This document shows positions 6,722-12,926 of a stretch of DNA of 12,926 nt, piece after piece. Source of the stretch: Nitrospira sp. Its GTDB lineage: Bacteria; Nitrospirota; Nitrospiria; Nitrospirales; Nitrospiraceae. Location: the NCBI GenBank assembly GCA_024998705.1, contig JACOEF010000365.1, positions 1 to 12,926 of the forward strand. Reading direction: 5' to 3'. The notes under the pieces are model-generated. The model had not been told where the DNA came from and made no database searches. It worked only from the letters and a program-made list of their open reading frames with translations. The stretch's first letter is position 1; the number at the start of each line of letters is the position of its first letter. Both the position numbers and the translations under genes were made by a program.

Positions 6722-6935
6722 AGAGCGCATCCGCACACAGGCATTCGAGGCGTTCTTGAACGCAGCTTGTGCAAAGAGTCGCATGCGGCCGGTGTCTCAG
6801 TTGTATGAAGGGTATCTCCTTGCGGCACTCCAGGCATACGCCGTTGATCCTCGGCTGTGTATGACGAAGCGACAAAACATCCTGGCGGCGCGGGCGAGAC
6901 CGAACCATCTGAACACCTGGTTTTACGAGTCGCAT
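6720..6935 (-). CDS. Small DksA/TraR-type zinc-finger protein (71 aa)
   Basis: The protein is essentially an isolated C4 finger: C34-x2-C37 ... C55-x2-C58 with NGVCLECRKEIP and RHRPHATLCTSC, clearly homologous to the finger of the 143-aa protein encoded at 5670-6101. The N-terminal 30 residues are basic (KPGVQMVRSRPRRQ) and there is no coiled coil, so it cannot reach into the RNA polymerase channel as DksA does. Two further cysteines (C65, C67) lie near the end. It looks expressed: AGGAGG stands 6 nt before the ATG at 6933-6935, and the frame is closed upstream by a TGA ten codons earlier. The stop codon overlaps the right end of the mobile element, so the last residues may have been altered by insertion. 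It may be a free regulator or a remnant retaining its start; I favour a real small gene. Confidence 0.72.
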   Translation of the reverse strand: MRLVKPGVQMVRSRPRRQDVLSLRHTQPRINGVCLECRKEIPFIQLRHRPHATLCTSCVQERLECLCADAL

Positions 6936-7010
6936 ACTACCCCTCCTGTGCTGAGAGTGGATTTGTCACTATCAGCCTACAGCGCAACGGTCACGAACAC
7001 GTGCGGGCAA

Positions 7011-7028
7011 GGTAAATTTTCCGTTAAC
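7011..7028 (-). promoter_or_regulatory. TTAAC-type 11-nt repeat upstream of small zinc-finger gene (weak)
   Basis: On the minus strand TTAACG (7027-7022) is followed 11 nt later by TTTACC (7016-7011). Spacing and sequence echo the repeats before ppk and the larger DksA-like gene, but each half fits only partly and no clear -10 follows at the right distance. Confidence 0.22.
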
Positions 7029-7067
7029 AGGTGAGGATCGCTGGAGGAGAACGGTCTATTCCACCGG

Positions 7068-7099
7068 AAGGTGCCCCTGCGCACAGACGCAGGGGCCTT
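7068..7099 (-). terminator. Hairpin terminator of lipoprotein gene
   Basis: CCCCTGCG (7074-7081) pairs with CGCAGGGG (7088-7095) around a 6-nt loop, extended by AAGG (7068-7071) with CCTT (7096-7099) across a 2-nt bulge. It lies 75 nt beyond the stop of the minus-strand lipoprotein gene and before the next minus-strand gene. No strong T-run on either strand. Confidence 0.55.
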
Positions 7100-7173
7100 G
7101 ATTCAGCCAATCTCACGTTTGGGGCACACACAGCGCCGGAGAAGCGGGACATCAGATGCCCGTTCAATCAGCC

Positions 7174-7926
7174 CTACTTCGCCGCAAGTCGACGCCGTTC
7201 GATCACCGGCCCCCAAGCCGGTTCGAGGTCTCGCTTAGCGGCCGCGAGGAACCGCTCTTCAGCGTTGGCATCGCGACTCCCCTGCTTCACACTCACCGTG
7301 TGCACAGCAAAATAGGCTGGGGTGCCGAGCATCTGAAAGTCGGCGATGACCTGTGCCAACGGTTTGCCCCAGAACGCTTCGAAATAATGTTCCTGCACCT
7401 CATCGGCCGACTTTTCCTGCAGAACCATCGTAGACGTGCCGACTTCATACTCCCCCATGAAGCTGATACTGCCGGGAGCCAGGGTCGTATCGCTTTGCTT
7501 CACAACCGTCTTGGGTAACAAGAATAGGGTGACTTCGCGTACCTTGCCGAATCCCTTTTCCGAGGTACTGAATGCCACAGCTGCATACCGCCCTGGAGGG
7601 AGATTCTGCACATACACCGTCCCGCCTCCCCCGGCCCCGGGAGGCGGAGCCAGGATGCTGGTCGGAATCAGCTTGGAGCCCTCGAATAAATCGCGATCGT
7701 TCTCGACCTTCACCAAATACAACCGATCTTCAGTGTTGGGCACCCACGCGGGACTCTTGATTGTGATCCCGATCACCGCACTCTGCTGATCGACCGGCTT
7801 GGTAATATGCACCGGCGAGACGAATTCACCCGCCAGACGCTGAAACTGTTTCTTCTGGGGCTTACTGGCACAGGACCCGGTGGCCAGAACGGCCAGGGCG
7901 AGCATCGCAATCAACATTCGATTCAT
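7174..7926 (-). CDS. Putative lipoprotein of unknown function
   Basis: 250 aa, family not recognised. The N-terminus (MNRMLIAMLALAVLATGSC) is a short signal ending at C19; T-G-S-C is a slightly unusual lipobox, but the run of small residues and the following polar stretch fit a lipoprotein. The middle has a Gly-rich turn and VYVQNLPPGRYAAVAF (about residues 103-118), a beta-sandwich motif seen in carboxypeptidase-regulatory-like and similar extracytoplasmic domains. The C-terminal third is mixed helix/strand and ends in a basic RRRLAAK. The start is supported by GAGGGA 5 nt upstream. It has its own promoter and is transcribed in the same direction as the TPR lipoprotein gene before it, 222 nt away, so both may serve the cell envelope; that is only suggested by position. 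Confidence 0.85.
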   Translation of the reverse strand: MNRMLIAMLALAVLATGSCASKPQKKQFQRLAGEFVSPVHITKPVDQQSAVIGITIKSPAWVPNTEDRLYLVKVENDRDLFEGSKLIPTSILAPPPGAGGGGTVYVQNLPPGRYAAVAFSTSEKGFGKVREVTLFLLPKTVVKQSDTTLAPGSISFMGEYEVGTSTMVLQEKSADEVQEHYFEAFWGKPLAQVIADFQMLGTPAYFAVHTVSVKQGSRDANAEERFLAAAKRDLEPAWGPVIERRRLAAK

Positions 7927-7969
7927 CGAAGTCCCTCTGGGTGGATCACGCCAACTTGTTCACGGGCAC

Positions 7970-7998
7970 AGTGTAGGGAATTAGGCCTACGGCCTCAA
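7970..7998 (-). promoter_or_regulatory. Sigma70-type promoter of lipoprotein gene
   Basis: On the minus strand TTGAGG (7998-7993) and TACACT (7975-7970) are separated by exactly 17 nt, each matching 4 of 6 consensus bases; transcription would begin near 7963, about 37 nt before the ATG. A small palindrome, AGGCC-TAC-GGCCT (7983-7995), occupies the spacer and reaches the -35, a position suited to an operator. Confidence 0.45.
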
Positions 7999-8148
7999 GC
8001 GCTACTTCCGGCGGGGATTAGGCCAGAACTGACAAGGATGGGATCGGCGGGCCGGATCGAGAACCGACGGGCAATGGGATTCTTGGGGAAGGATGGTGAG
8101 GAGTGACGTGCTCACGGCCCGAGGAAGAAACAGGCGCCACAGCTCAGG

Positions 8149-9405
8149 TCACGGCGACACTGGAGTAAGCGGGACATCGGCAGCGGTTTTCCCCTGACTC
8201 TGGGTCTCCAGGGAGAGGCGCTGTAACACACTCTTGGCCCGTTCCTCCAAACGTTCGGCTTCGCCGGACCGCTGCCGGCGGCGCAACAGAGAGGCATAAC
8301 TCCTCAGCGCCTTCACATAACTCTCACGATCGTAGCCGACGGATTGCTCGTAGATGACCAGCGACTGTTTATAGAGATCCTCGGACTGTTCCAGCTTATT
8401 CTGCGATTGATACAGTCCAGCCAGGTTTTTGAGTTCACCCGCGACCTGAGGACTCTCTGCGCCCTGCTGTTTTTCCCGGATCGCAATCGCCTGCTGAAAG
8501 AGCGGCTCCGCTTGGGAGTAGAGTCCCTGCAGCTCATAGAGCTGGCCCAAGCGACTCATCGCCTCGGCCGTATCGATATGGTCGTTCCCGAGGGATTTCC
8601 GAAAGATGCTGACGGCGCGTTGATACAACACTTCCGCTTGAGGGTATTGGTTCTCGGCCCGATACGTATCTGCCAGATTTTCAAGATTCCTGGCTACAAT
8701 CGGGTGGTTGGGACCGTAGGTCTTTTCATGAATCGTCAACGTACGCTGATACAACGGCATGGCGCGTTCGTGCTGCCCTAGTGCCTGGTACATCTTCGCC
8801 AGGTTGTCGCGCGTAATGGCCGTCGTGCTGTGTTCCGGCCCGAGTTGCTTTTCCAGAATCGCGAGCGCGCGTTGCAAGACCGGCTCTGCGTCAGCGAAAC
8901 GCCGCTGATCCTGATAGACCACGGCAATATTGTTCAAACTCTCCGCTGTTTTGCTATGGTCTGCGCCAAACACCTGCGTGCGAATTTCCCTGGCCCGTTG
9001 ATGAAGCGCTTCGGCCTGAGTATAGAGCCCTTGCAGGCGGTAGAGCTCCCCCAAGTCGGTTAGGCTGGAAGCCGTCTCGGCATGGGCCGGCCCATACACG
9101 CGTTCCCTGATCGCCAGAGCCTCCTGAAAGAGTGCCTCGGCGCGTGGAAGCCGCCCTAGCTCTCGATTCACTTCACCCAGCTGACTCAACGTCTCGGCCA
9201 GGCGTTTCCCTTGGGGATCGAGCACCTCTGCTTCCTTGCGGGCGGCCACACAGGATTCCTCCGCATGCGTGTAGTCGCCGGAACGCATGGCGTTATTGCC
9301 TTCCTGCATGGCTGAACGCCAGCGCTGGTCCACCGCACAGCCTGAGACCACACCCAGAAAGGCCAGACCGATGGTAAGCGCACGCGCATTCAATCCAATG
9401 TTCAT
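8149..9405 (-). CDS. TPR-repeat lipoprotein (kinesin-light-chain type)
   Basis: 418 aa from the ATG at 9403-9405. A signal of 22 residues ends in V-S-G-C (C23), a good lipobox, so the protein is probably lipid-anchored. From about residue 60 it consists of seven consecutive 42-residue tetratricopeptide units of the pattern LxxLAxxYxxQGxYxxAExLYQRALxIxEKxxGxxHxxTAxx, preceded by one degenerate unit (GNNAMRSGDYTHAEESC) and followed by a partial last one rich in Arg/Glu. Such arrays are protein-binding scaffolds; no enzyme domain is present. A TTG nine nt upstream of the ATG is in frame, but its ribosome site would touch the codon, whereas GAAGAG lies 9 nt before the ATG. The neighbours on both sides are on the same strand, with gaps of 222 and 239 nt. 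I found no clear terminator after the stop. Confidence 0.94.
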   Translation of the reverse strand: MNIGLNARALTIGLAFLGVVSGCAVDQRWRSAMQEGNNAMRSGDYTHAEESCVAARKEAEVLDPQGKRLAETLSQLGEVNRELGRLPRAEALFQEALAIRERVYGPAHAETASSLTDLGELYRLQGLYTQAEALHQRAREIRTQVFGADHSKTAESLNNIAVVYQDQRRFADAEPVLQRALAILEKQLGPEHSTTAITRDNLAKMYQALGQHERAMPLYQRTLTIHEKTYGPNHPIVARNLENLADTYRAENQYPQAEVLYQRAVSIFRKSLGNDHIDTAEAMSRLGQLYELQGLYSQAEPLFQQAIAIREKQQGAESPQVAGELKNLAGLYQSQNKLEQSEDLYKQSLVIYEQSVGYDRESYVKALRSYASLLRRRQRSGEAERLEERAKSVLQRLSLETQSQGKTAADVPLTPVSP

Positions 9406-9644
9406 GATGATCAACTCTTCGGTGGTGAGGCGGTTGCCGTTTGGGGACTGGCCCTGCTTGTAGAATACTCTTAAGACTTACCCCCTCTGACGCCCCAAAT
9501 CAACCCCGGAAAGGCATCTTTTTCGGCCCATCTCGCATCGCCATATTTTTCAAGCACTTCTACGAATACACCCATTACGGTCACACCGCACGAATTGACC
9601 CCGTGCAATCAGCAACAATGGCGCAACCCCTGCGGGAGGGACGG
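9406..9644. other. Intergenic stretch, no gene seen
   Basis: Between two minus-strand genes. It contains a 5-bp inverted repeat GCACG/CGTGC around 9588-9606 and an AT-richer patch around 9540-9555, but no convincing promoter or terminator. A weak -10 candidate TATTCT for the TPR gene lies on the minus strand near 9463-9468, without a -35. Confidence 0.4.
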
Positions 9645-11660
9645 TTATCGTTTTTCGTCGGTGTGATCGACTTGCGAGGCAAGCTTTGCAATCCCGGAGG
9701 TGTCGTAGGGAAGGACGCTGAACACCTTGGCGACATCGATGGCCGGCTTCCCGGGACGCAGAATTTTTTGGGCCAGCGTTGCCAGCCAGGAGAGAGGCAC
9801 CAACACAAACCTGGGCAACCAGATCACCGTGAGGTCAGGATTGGCACGTCGCAGCCGCTCCAACAATTCATGCTTCGTCGGCGAAACCGGATCGAGCAGA
9901 TTCAATGGGCTCGGGACTTCATCCCACGCGTCCGTCATCCATCCGAGGAAGCGGCCGGCAAACCCGACGTCGACCACCCCCAAACGATCACTCGGCGACC
10001 CGACGGCCACGAAGATATTCCCCAACCGCTTGCCGAGACGGCCCGGCGGGTCAAAGTCACGATAGTCGACCAAGGCCCCTGGACGAACCACCTTCACGGA
10101 AAGGCCGAGTTCCTTGCCAAGCTGAACGGCCAGACGCTCAGACTCCAACTTGCCCCACACGTAGGGACCGGACCCCTTGCTGTCCGGTTCCAACGGATGG
10201 TTATCGCCGATCGAACGACCGTTGCCCTGCGCCAAAACCGCCAGACTACTGACATGCACGAAGTGGGTGATCCCTGCTGCGCCGGATCCGCGAACCATAT
10301 GCTCGGTGGCATCCAACGAGTTTCGCTGATGCTCCGGCCAACCACCGGCGGTTTCTGCCGCGGCATGAATGACGGTATCCACCCCCTTGAACAGCTCTGC
10401 AGTGACTCCCGCGGCCACATCGGCCACTACATATTCCGCACCCGCAATCCGCTCCCAAGGAGATGGCTCGCGTCGCGCGACCACACGAACCGGACGCCCG
10501 CGCGACAAGAGCGTTCTCACGATTTCTTTCCCCAAAAACCCGGTTCCTCCGGTGACGAGCACACCCCGGCTCTCGACCGGTTTCGGTGCGGCGGCAGCCA
10601 AGGCCTTCGCCTCTCCCACCTTGAGCGCCTTCGCCACACGCTCGGAGATACGCACCGTCTCTAGCAAACTCTCCGGCGACAAGGGCGACGCCCCACCGGT
10701 CCGCGCAGATTCGTAGAACGCAGAAAACAGTTCCGCAAGCCCGGGATAACTCCGCTGGCTCTTGAGGAAACGGTTTGCCATCGCGGAAGTCGTGCCGATC
10801 AATAACTGCCAGGCTTGCCGGTACGGAGCAAACAACTTATCGATACCGGACGAGCCGGGGCCGATGGCGCGCTGAGTCGTGCTCCGAACGTAATCCGCGA
10901 ACAACGATCCGTTCTTTCCCACGACCCGCAGATAACTCTCCACGGGACGCCCCTCAAGCGTCACGATCAACGTTCCGGTTACGCCGCCGCGTCGGACCAG
11001 CGCATGCACAGTCCCGGCCTGACTCACCTCCAGAGACAGCAGCTCGGTACGCCCCGCCCCGGCTTGTTCCAATACCTGGAGCAACAAATAGACCGGATGC
11101 GGCAGAATATCGAGTAGCTGGTGGTCGGCGCGTAGTACCTTGCGGCCCCCCGGCGCATGGCGCACGGTACGGAAAGAGAAGTAACTCTCGACATGCACGA
11201 CCCGGCCGATCGAAGACAGATACTGGGTCAGGACCCGGGTCGGCGGTTCATAGAGGAGCTGGTGACCGGCACAGACACGCAGGCCTTTTGCGCTCGCCTC
11301 ATCCAGGATCTGCTGTGCGTCCTCTACCGACTCAGTAAAGGGCTTCTCGACATAGATATGACACCCGGCCTTCAGCGCCATACGAGCCAACGGCGCATGG
11401 GAAGCGGGCGGAGTAATAATGTGCACCACGTTGAGACGTTCGGAGGCGAAGAGTTCCTCGGGTGTCTTGAAACAGCCGATGCCCGGAACAATATCGCGCA
11501 TGGCCGCTTGGGCGACATCAGAGGGGTCGGCCACCGCCACCAATTGAACGCCGGGGCAACGGAGAATGGCGCGAGCATGGTGCTGGGCATGACGGCCGGC
11601 ACCGATGAGCGCGATCCGCAGAGGACGCGAGTCTGGAGTTGTCAGGGTAGAGTTCGTCAC
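9645..11660 (-). CDS. Gfo/Idh/MocA oxidoreductase fused to NAD-dependent epimerase/dehydratase
   Basis: 671 aa with two NAD(P)-binding enzymes in one chain. Residues 14-345 are a Gfo/Idh/MocA oxidoreductase: Rossmann start ALIGAGRHAQHHARA, then the EKP motif at 105-107 and a substrate domain ending in ERVAKALKVGE. After an Ala-rich linker (352-364) residues 366-671 are an extended short-chain dehydrogenase of the sugar-epimerase type: TGGTGFLG (370-377), HVSS (469-472), and Y500-x3-K504 as the catalytic pair. A hydrophobic segment (about 613-634) near the C-terminus may contact the membrane. Together they could carry out successive oxidation/reduction or epimerisation steps on a nucleotide sugar or cyclitol; the substrate is unknown. 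The start is GTG at 11658-11660; no ATG or good ribosome site is near, and an in-frame stop lies at 11694. A repeat-flanked promoter precedes it. Confidence 0.94.
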   Translation of the reverse strand: MTNSTLTTPDSRPLRIALIGAGRHAQHHARAILRCPGVQLVAVADPSDVAQAAMRDIVPGIGCFKTPEELFASERLNVVHIITPPASHAPLARMALKAGCHIYVEKPFTESVEDAQQILDEASAKGLRVCAGHQLLYEPPTRVLTQYLSSIGRVVHVESYFSFRTVRHAPGGRKVLRADHQLLDILPHPVYLLLQVLEQAGAGRTELLSLEVSQAGTVHALVRRGGVTGTLIVTLEGRPVESYLRVVGKNGSLFADYVRSTTQRAIGPGSSGIDKLFAPYRQAWQLLIGTTSAMANRFLKSQRSYPGLAELFSAFYESARTGGASPLSPESLLETVRISERVAKALKVGEAKALAAAAPKPVESRGVLVTGGTGFLGKEIVRTLLSRGRPVRVVARREPSPWERIAGAEYVVADVAAGVTAELFKGVDTVIHAAAETAGGWPEHQRNSLDATEHMVRGSGAAGITHFVHVSSLAVLAQGNGRSIGDNHPLEPDSKGSGPYVWGKLESERLAVQLGKELGLSVKVVRPGALVDYRDFDPPGRLGKRLGNIFVAVGSPSDRLGVVDVGFAGRFLGWMTDAWDEVPSPLNLLDPVSPTKHELLERLRRANPDLTVIWLPRFVLVPLSWLATLAQKILRPGKPAIDVAKVFSVLPYDTSGIAKLASQVDHTDEKR

Positions 11661-11685
11661 AAGTCGTCTGTGAGTATGCAGCGCT

Positions 11686-11723
11686 ACTATAGTCTATTCT
11701 TGCGCATTCTTGAAGCATTCTCG
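11686..11723 (-). promoter_or_regulatory. Promoter of fusion gene with three phased direct repeats
   Basis: On the minus strand TATAGT (11691-11686) is a 5-of-6 -10, with a weak -35 TTCAAG (11714-11709) at 17 nt. Over and upstream of the -35 are three direct copies, CGAGAAT (11723-11717), CAAGAAT (11712-11706) and CAAGAAT (11702-11696), at 11- and 10-nt period. A weak -35 with helically phased repeats is the layout of an activator site of the OmpR/PhoB kind. Transcription would start close to 11679, about 19 nt before the GTG. Confidence 0.5.
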
Positions 11724-11829
11724 AAAATTAGCGCAGAACAGCGGGAGAAGGGCAAGGCGTCTCAGATACAGCAGGGCCTTCCGCACAAGCAGGGCTCTCG
11801 GTCGAACACGGCGGGTTATTGACAAGAAC

Positions 11830-12861
11830 TCAGTGTCGAACATCCGGGTGCGGCTTCGTGACAGACTCCTTATGCCTGCCGTCGCAGGGGAAACAGTGGT
11901 CCATACATTCCGGGCAAAGCCCGCCGTTAAACTGGATGGCCGACCGCTCGGCGATAAACGTGGCCAGGTCATACCACTCGCCGGACTGGTCGGGCACGCG
12001 TTTGCACCAGGAACACAAATTGATGATTCCCTGGGGACACCGAAGCCGCTCATCCATGTTCCAGCGGGCCTCGCTCCGCCTGTTGGACACCTGCAGCCCC
12101 TGCCCGCTTGTGGCAACCTCATGAAAGACCAGTACCGCGCCGAGCACGGTACCACCATCGTCGACGACCGGTGCCACACTCCCACGAATCGTCCGGCGCC
12201 CGCCCTGTCGGGTGAGAAGTGTCGCGTCATCGATCGTCACCACGCAAACCTGCATCATTGCCTGCTGGACCGGATGCTCCGATTGCTGCCCTGTTTCAGC
12301 TGCTTGAATGCCTAGGAGCGCTGCCACAGACATCCCCGCCGCTTCCTCCTGACTCCAACCCGTGCCATCCTCCGCGGCGGGATTCATATACGTGACCCGC
12401 CCCCCACGATCAGCCGTCACAATACCGTCACCGATACAGCGCACGGTGGTCGCGATCCACTGTAACCGCTCTCGCATATGACGGTCATGCTGCGAACGAT
12501 GCAGTGCCAGCTCAATCGTGGTTCGGAGTTCATTCGCCTGATAGGGTTTCAGCATATAGCCGGCAGGAGAAGTGACTTTCGCACGCTCCAGCGTGTGGTT
12601 ATCGGCATAGGCTGTGAGGTAGATGACCGGCACATCCTGTTTCCGTTGAATCTGGAGGGCGGTTTCCACACCGTCCATGTTCCCCTTCAACACGATATCC
12701 ATCAAGATCAGATCGGGATGTATGTCGACCGCCTTGCGGATCGCCTCTTCTCCGGAGGTCGCCGTCGCCGGCACACGATACCCAAGGCGTTGCAGACTGA
12801 GCTGGATATCCTTCGCCACCACAGGCTCATCTTCCACGATCAAGATGCTGGCTGGTTCCAT
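11830..12861 (-). CDS. Response regulator with PAS-like and Cys-rich C-terminal modules
   Basis: 343 aa from the ATG at 12859-12861. Residues 5-120 are a CheY-like receiver: acidic pair E10/D11, phospho-acceptor D55 (LILMDI), T83 (YLTA) and K105 (LKP) are all present, so phosphorylation should work. Residues about 128-250 form a PAS-like sensor (GDGIVTADRGGRVTYMNPAAE), and the C-terminus carries C283-x2-C286 (LCSWCKRV) and C316-x2-C319 (GLCPEC), a probable metal-binding module that I associate with two-component proteins of unknown output; C323 and C326 add a third pair. There is no DNA-binding or catalytic output domain, so it probably acts by protein contact. The frame is open 17 codons upstream to an ATG at 12912, but the inner ATG has AAGGG 10 nt before it and leaves a normal receiver start. 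No partner kinase is in the window. Confidence 0.93.
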   Translation of the reverse strand: MEPASILIVEDEPVVAKDIQLSLQRLGYRVPATATSGEEAIRKAVDIHPDLILMDIVLKGNMDGVETALQIQRKQDVPVIYLTAYADNHTLERAKVTSPAGYMLKPYQANELRTTIELALHRSQHDRHMRERLQWIATTVRCIGDGIVTADRGGRVTYMNPAAEDGTGWSQEEAAGMSVAALLGIQAAETGQQSEHPVQQAMMQVCVVTIDDATLLTRQGGRRTIRGSVAPVVDDGGTVLGAVLVFHEVATSGQGLQVSNRRSEARWNMDERLRCPQGIINLCSWCKRVPDQSGEWYDLATFIAERSAIQFNGGLCPECMDHCFPCDGRHKESVTKPHPDVRH

Positions 12862-12926
12862 GGTGGTCACACCCTTTCTGAATATTGCAGTTGCTGAAAG
12901 CGAATCTGCCATTCCGTGCCGGCCCC

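Noticed and set aside
9406..9414. TTG start for the TPR lipoprotein
   Set aside because: The ribosome-site-like GAAGAG abuts this codon with no spacer; the ATG at 9403-9405 has a normal distance and a normal signal peptide.
9441..10664. 407-codon plus-strand open frame
   Set aside because: It lies largely antisense to the oxidoreductase/epimerase gene, whose protein is clearly conserved; its own product is low-complexity and rich in His, Arg and Pro, typical of a shadow frame in GC-rich DNA.
11770..11795. Direct repeat AGCAGGGC (two copies 18 nt apart)
   Set aside because: Only two copies, no symmetry, not near a promoter element; likely chance in GC-rich DNA.
12862..12912. Upstream ATG of the response regulator
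   Set aside because: Adds 17 residues before the receiver that families of this kind lack, and has a poorer ribosome site than the inner ATG.
1..12926. CRISPR array, tRNA, rRNA, phage or toxin-antitoxin genes
   Set aside because: No regularly spaced repeat array, cloverleaf, rRNA core sequence, structural phage gene or paired small toxin/antitoxin frames could be found on either strand.

Overview
The window looks like chromosomal DNA from a GC-rich, Gram-negative-type bacterium. The overall gene style (lipoproteins, DksA/TraR-type C4 zinc-finger proteins, a response regulator with a Cys-rich C-terminal module, a [2Fe-2S]-type IlvD) reminds me most of Nitrospira and relatives (Nitrospirota). 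That assignment is inference from general resemblance; no rRNA or other marker is present.

Left part (1-5558), all on the + strand: the 3' end of a PepSY-domain protein with a Lys/His-rich tail, closed by a perfect 14-bp hairpin with a UCCG tetraloop. A 424-nt gap rich in consecutive hairpins then leads to ilvD (dihydroxy-acid dehydratase, branched-chain amino acid synthesis). A secreted jelly-roll/polysaccharide-lyase-like protein follows 2 nt after ilvD. Next is ppk1 (polyphosphate kinase), with both catalytic histidines present.

Middle (5559-7110): a 143-aa DksA/TraR-like zinc-finger gene follows ppk on the + strand, behind three CTTAACC-like direct repeats at 11-12 nt spacing. A weak terminator and about 350 nt without a convincing gene come next. 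Then there is a 176-bp MITE-like element with 23-bp terminal inverted repeats, and a 71-aa minus-strand gene that is little more than a second DksA-type C4 zinc finger. The stop codon of the small gene lies on the edge of the mobile element. The upstream regions of ppk and of both zinc-finger genes each carry TTAAC/TTTAACC-like motifs at 11-nt period, which suggests, without proving it, one shared PhoB-type regulator.

Right part (7174-12861), all on the - strand: an unrecognised lipoprotein with a good promoter, a TPR lipoprotein made of 42-residue kinesin-light-chain-type repeats, a 671-aa fusion of a Gfo/Idh/MocA oxidoreductase with an NAD-dependent epimerase/dehydratase, and a response regulator with receiver, PAS-like and Cys-rich C-terminal parts. 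The fusion gene has its own promoter with three helically phased direct repeats overlapping the -35. The response regulator lies just upstream and is one candidate to act there, directly or indirectly.

No tRNA, rRNA, CRISPR array, phage gene or transposase was seen.
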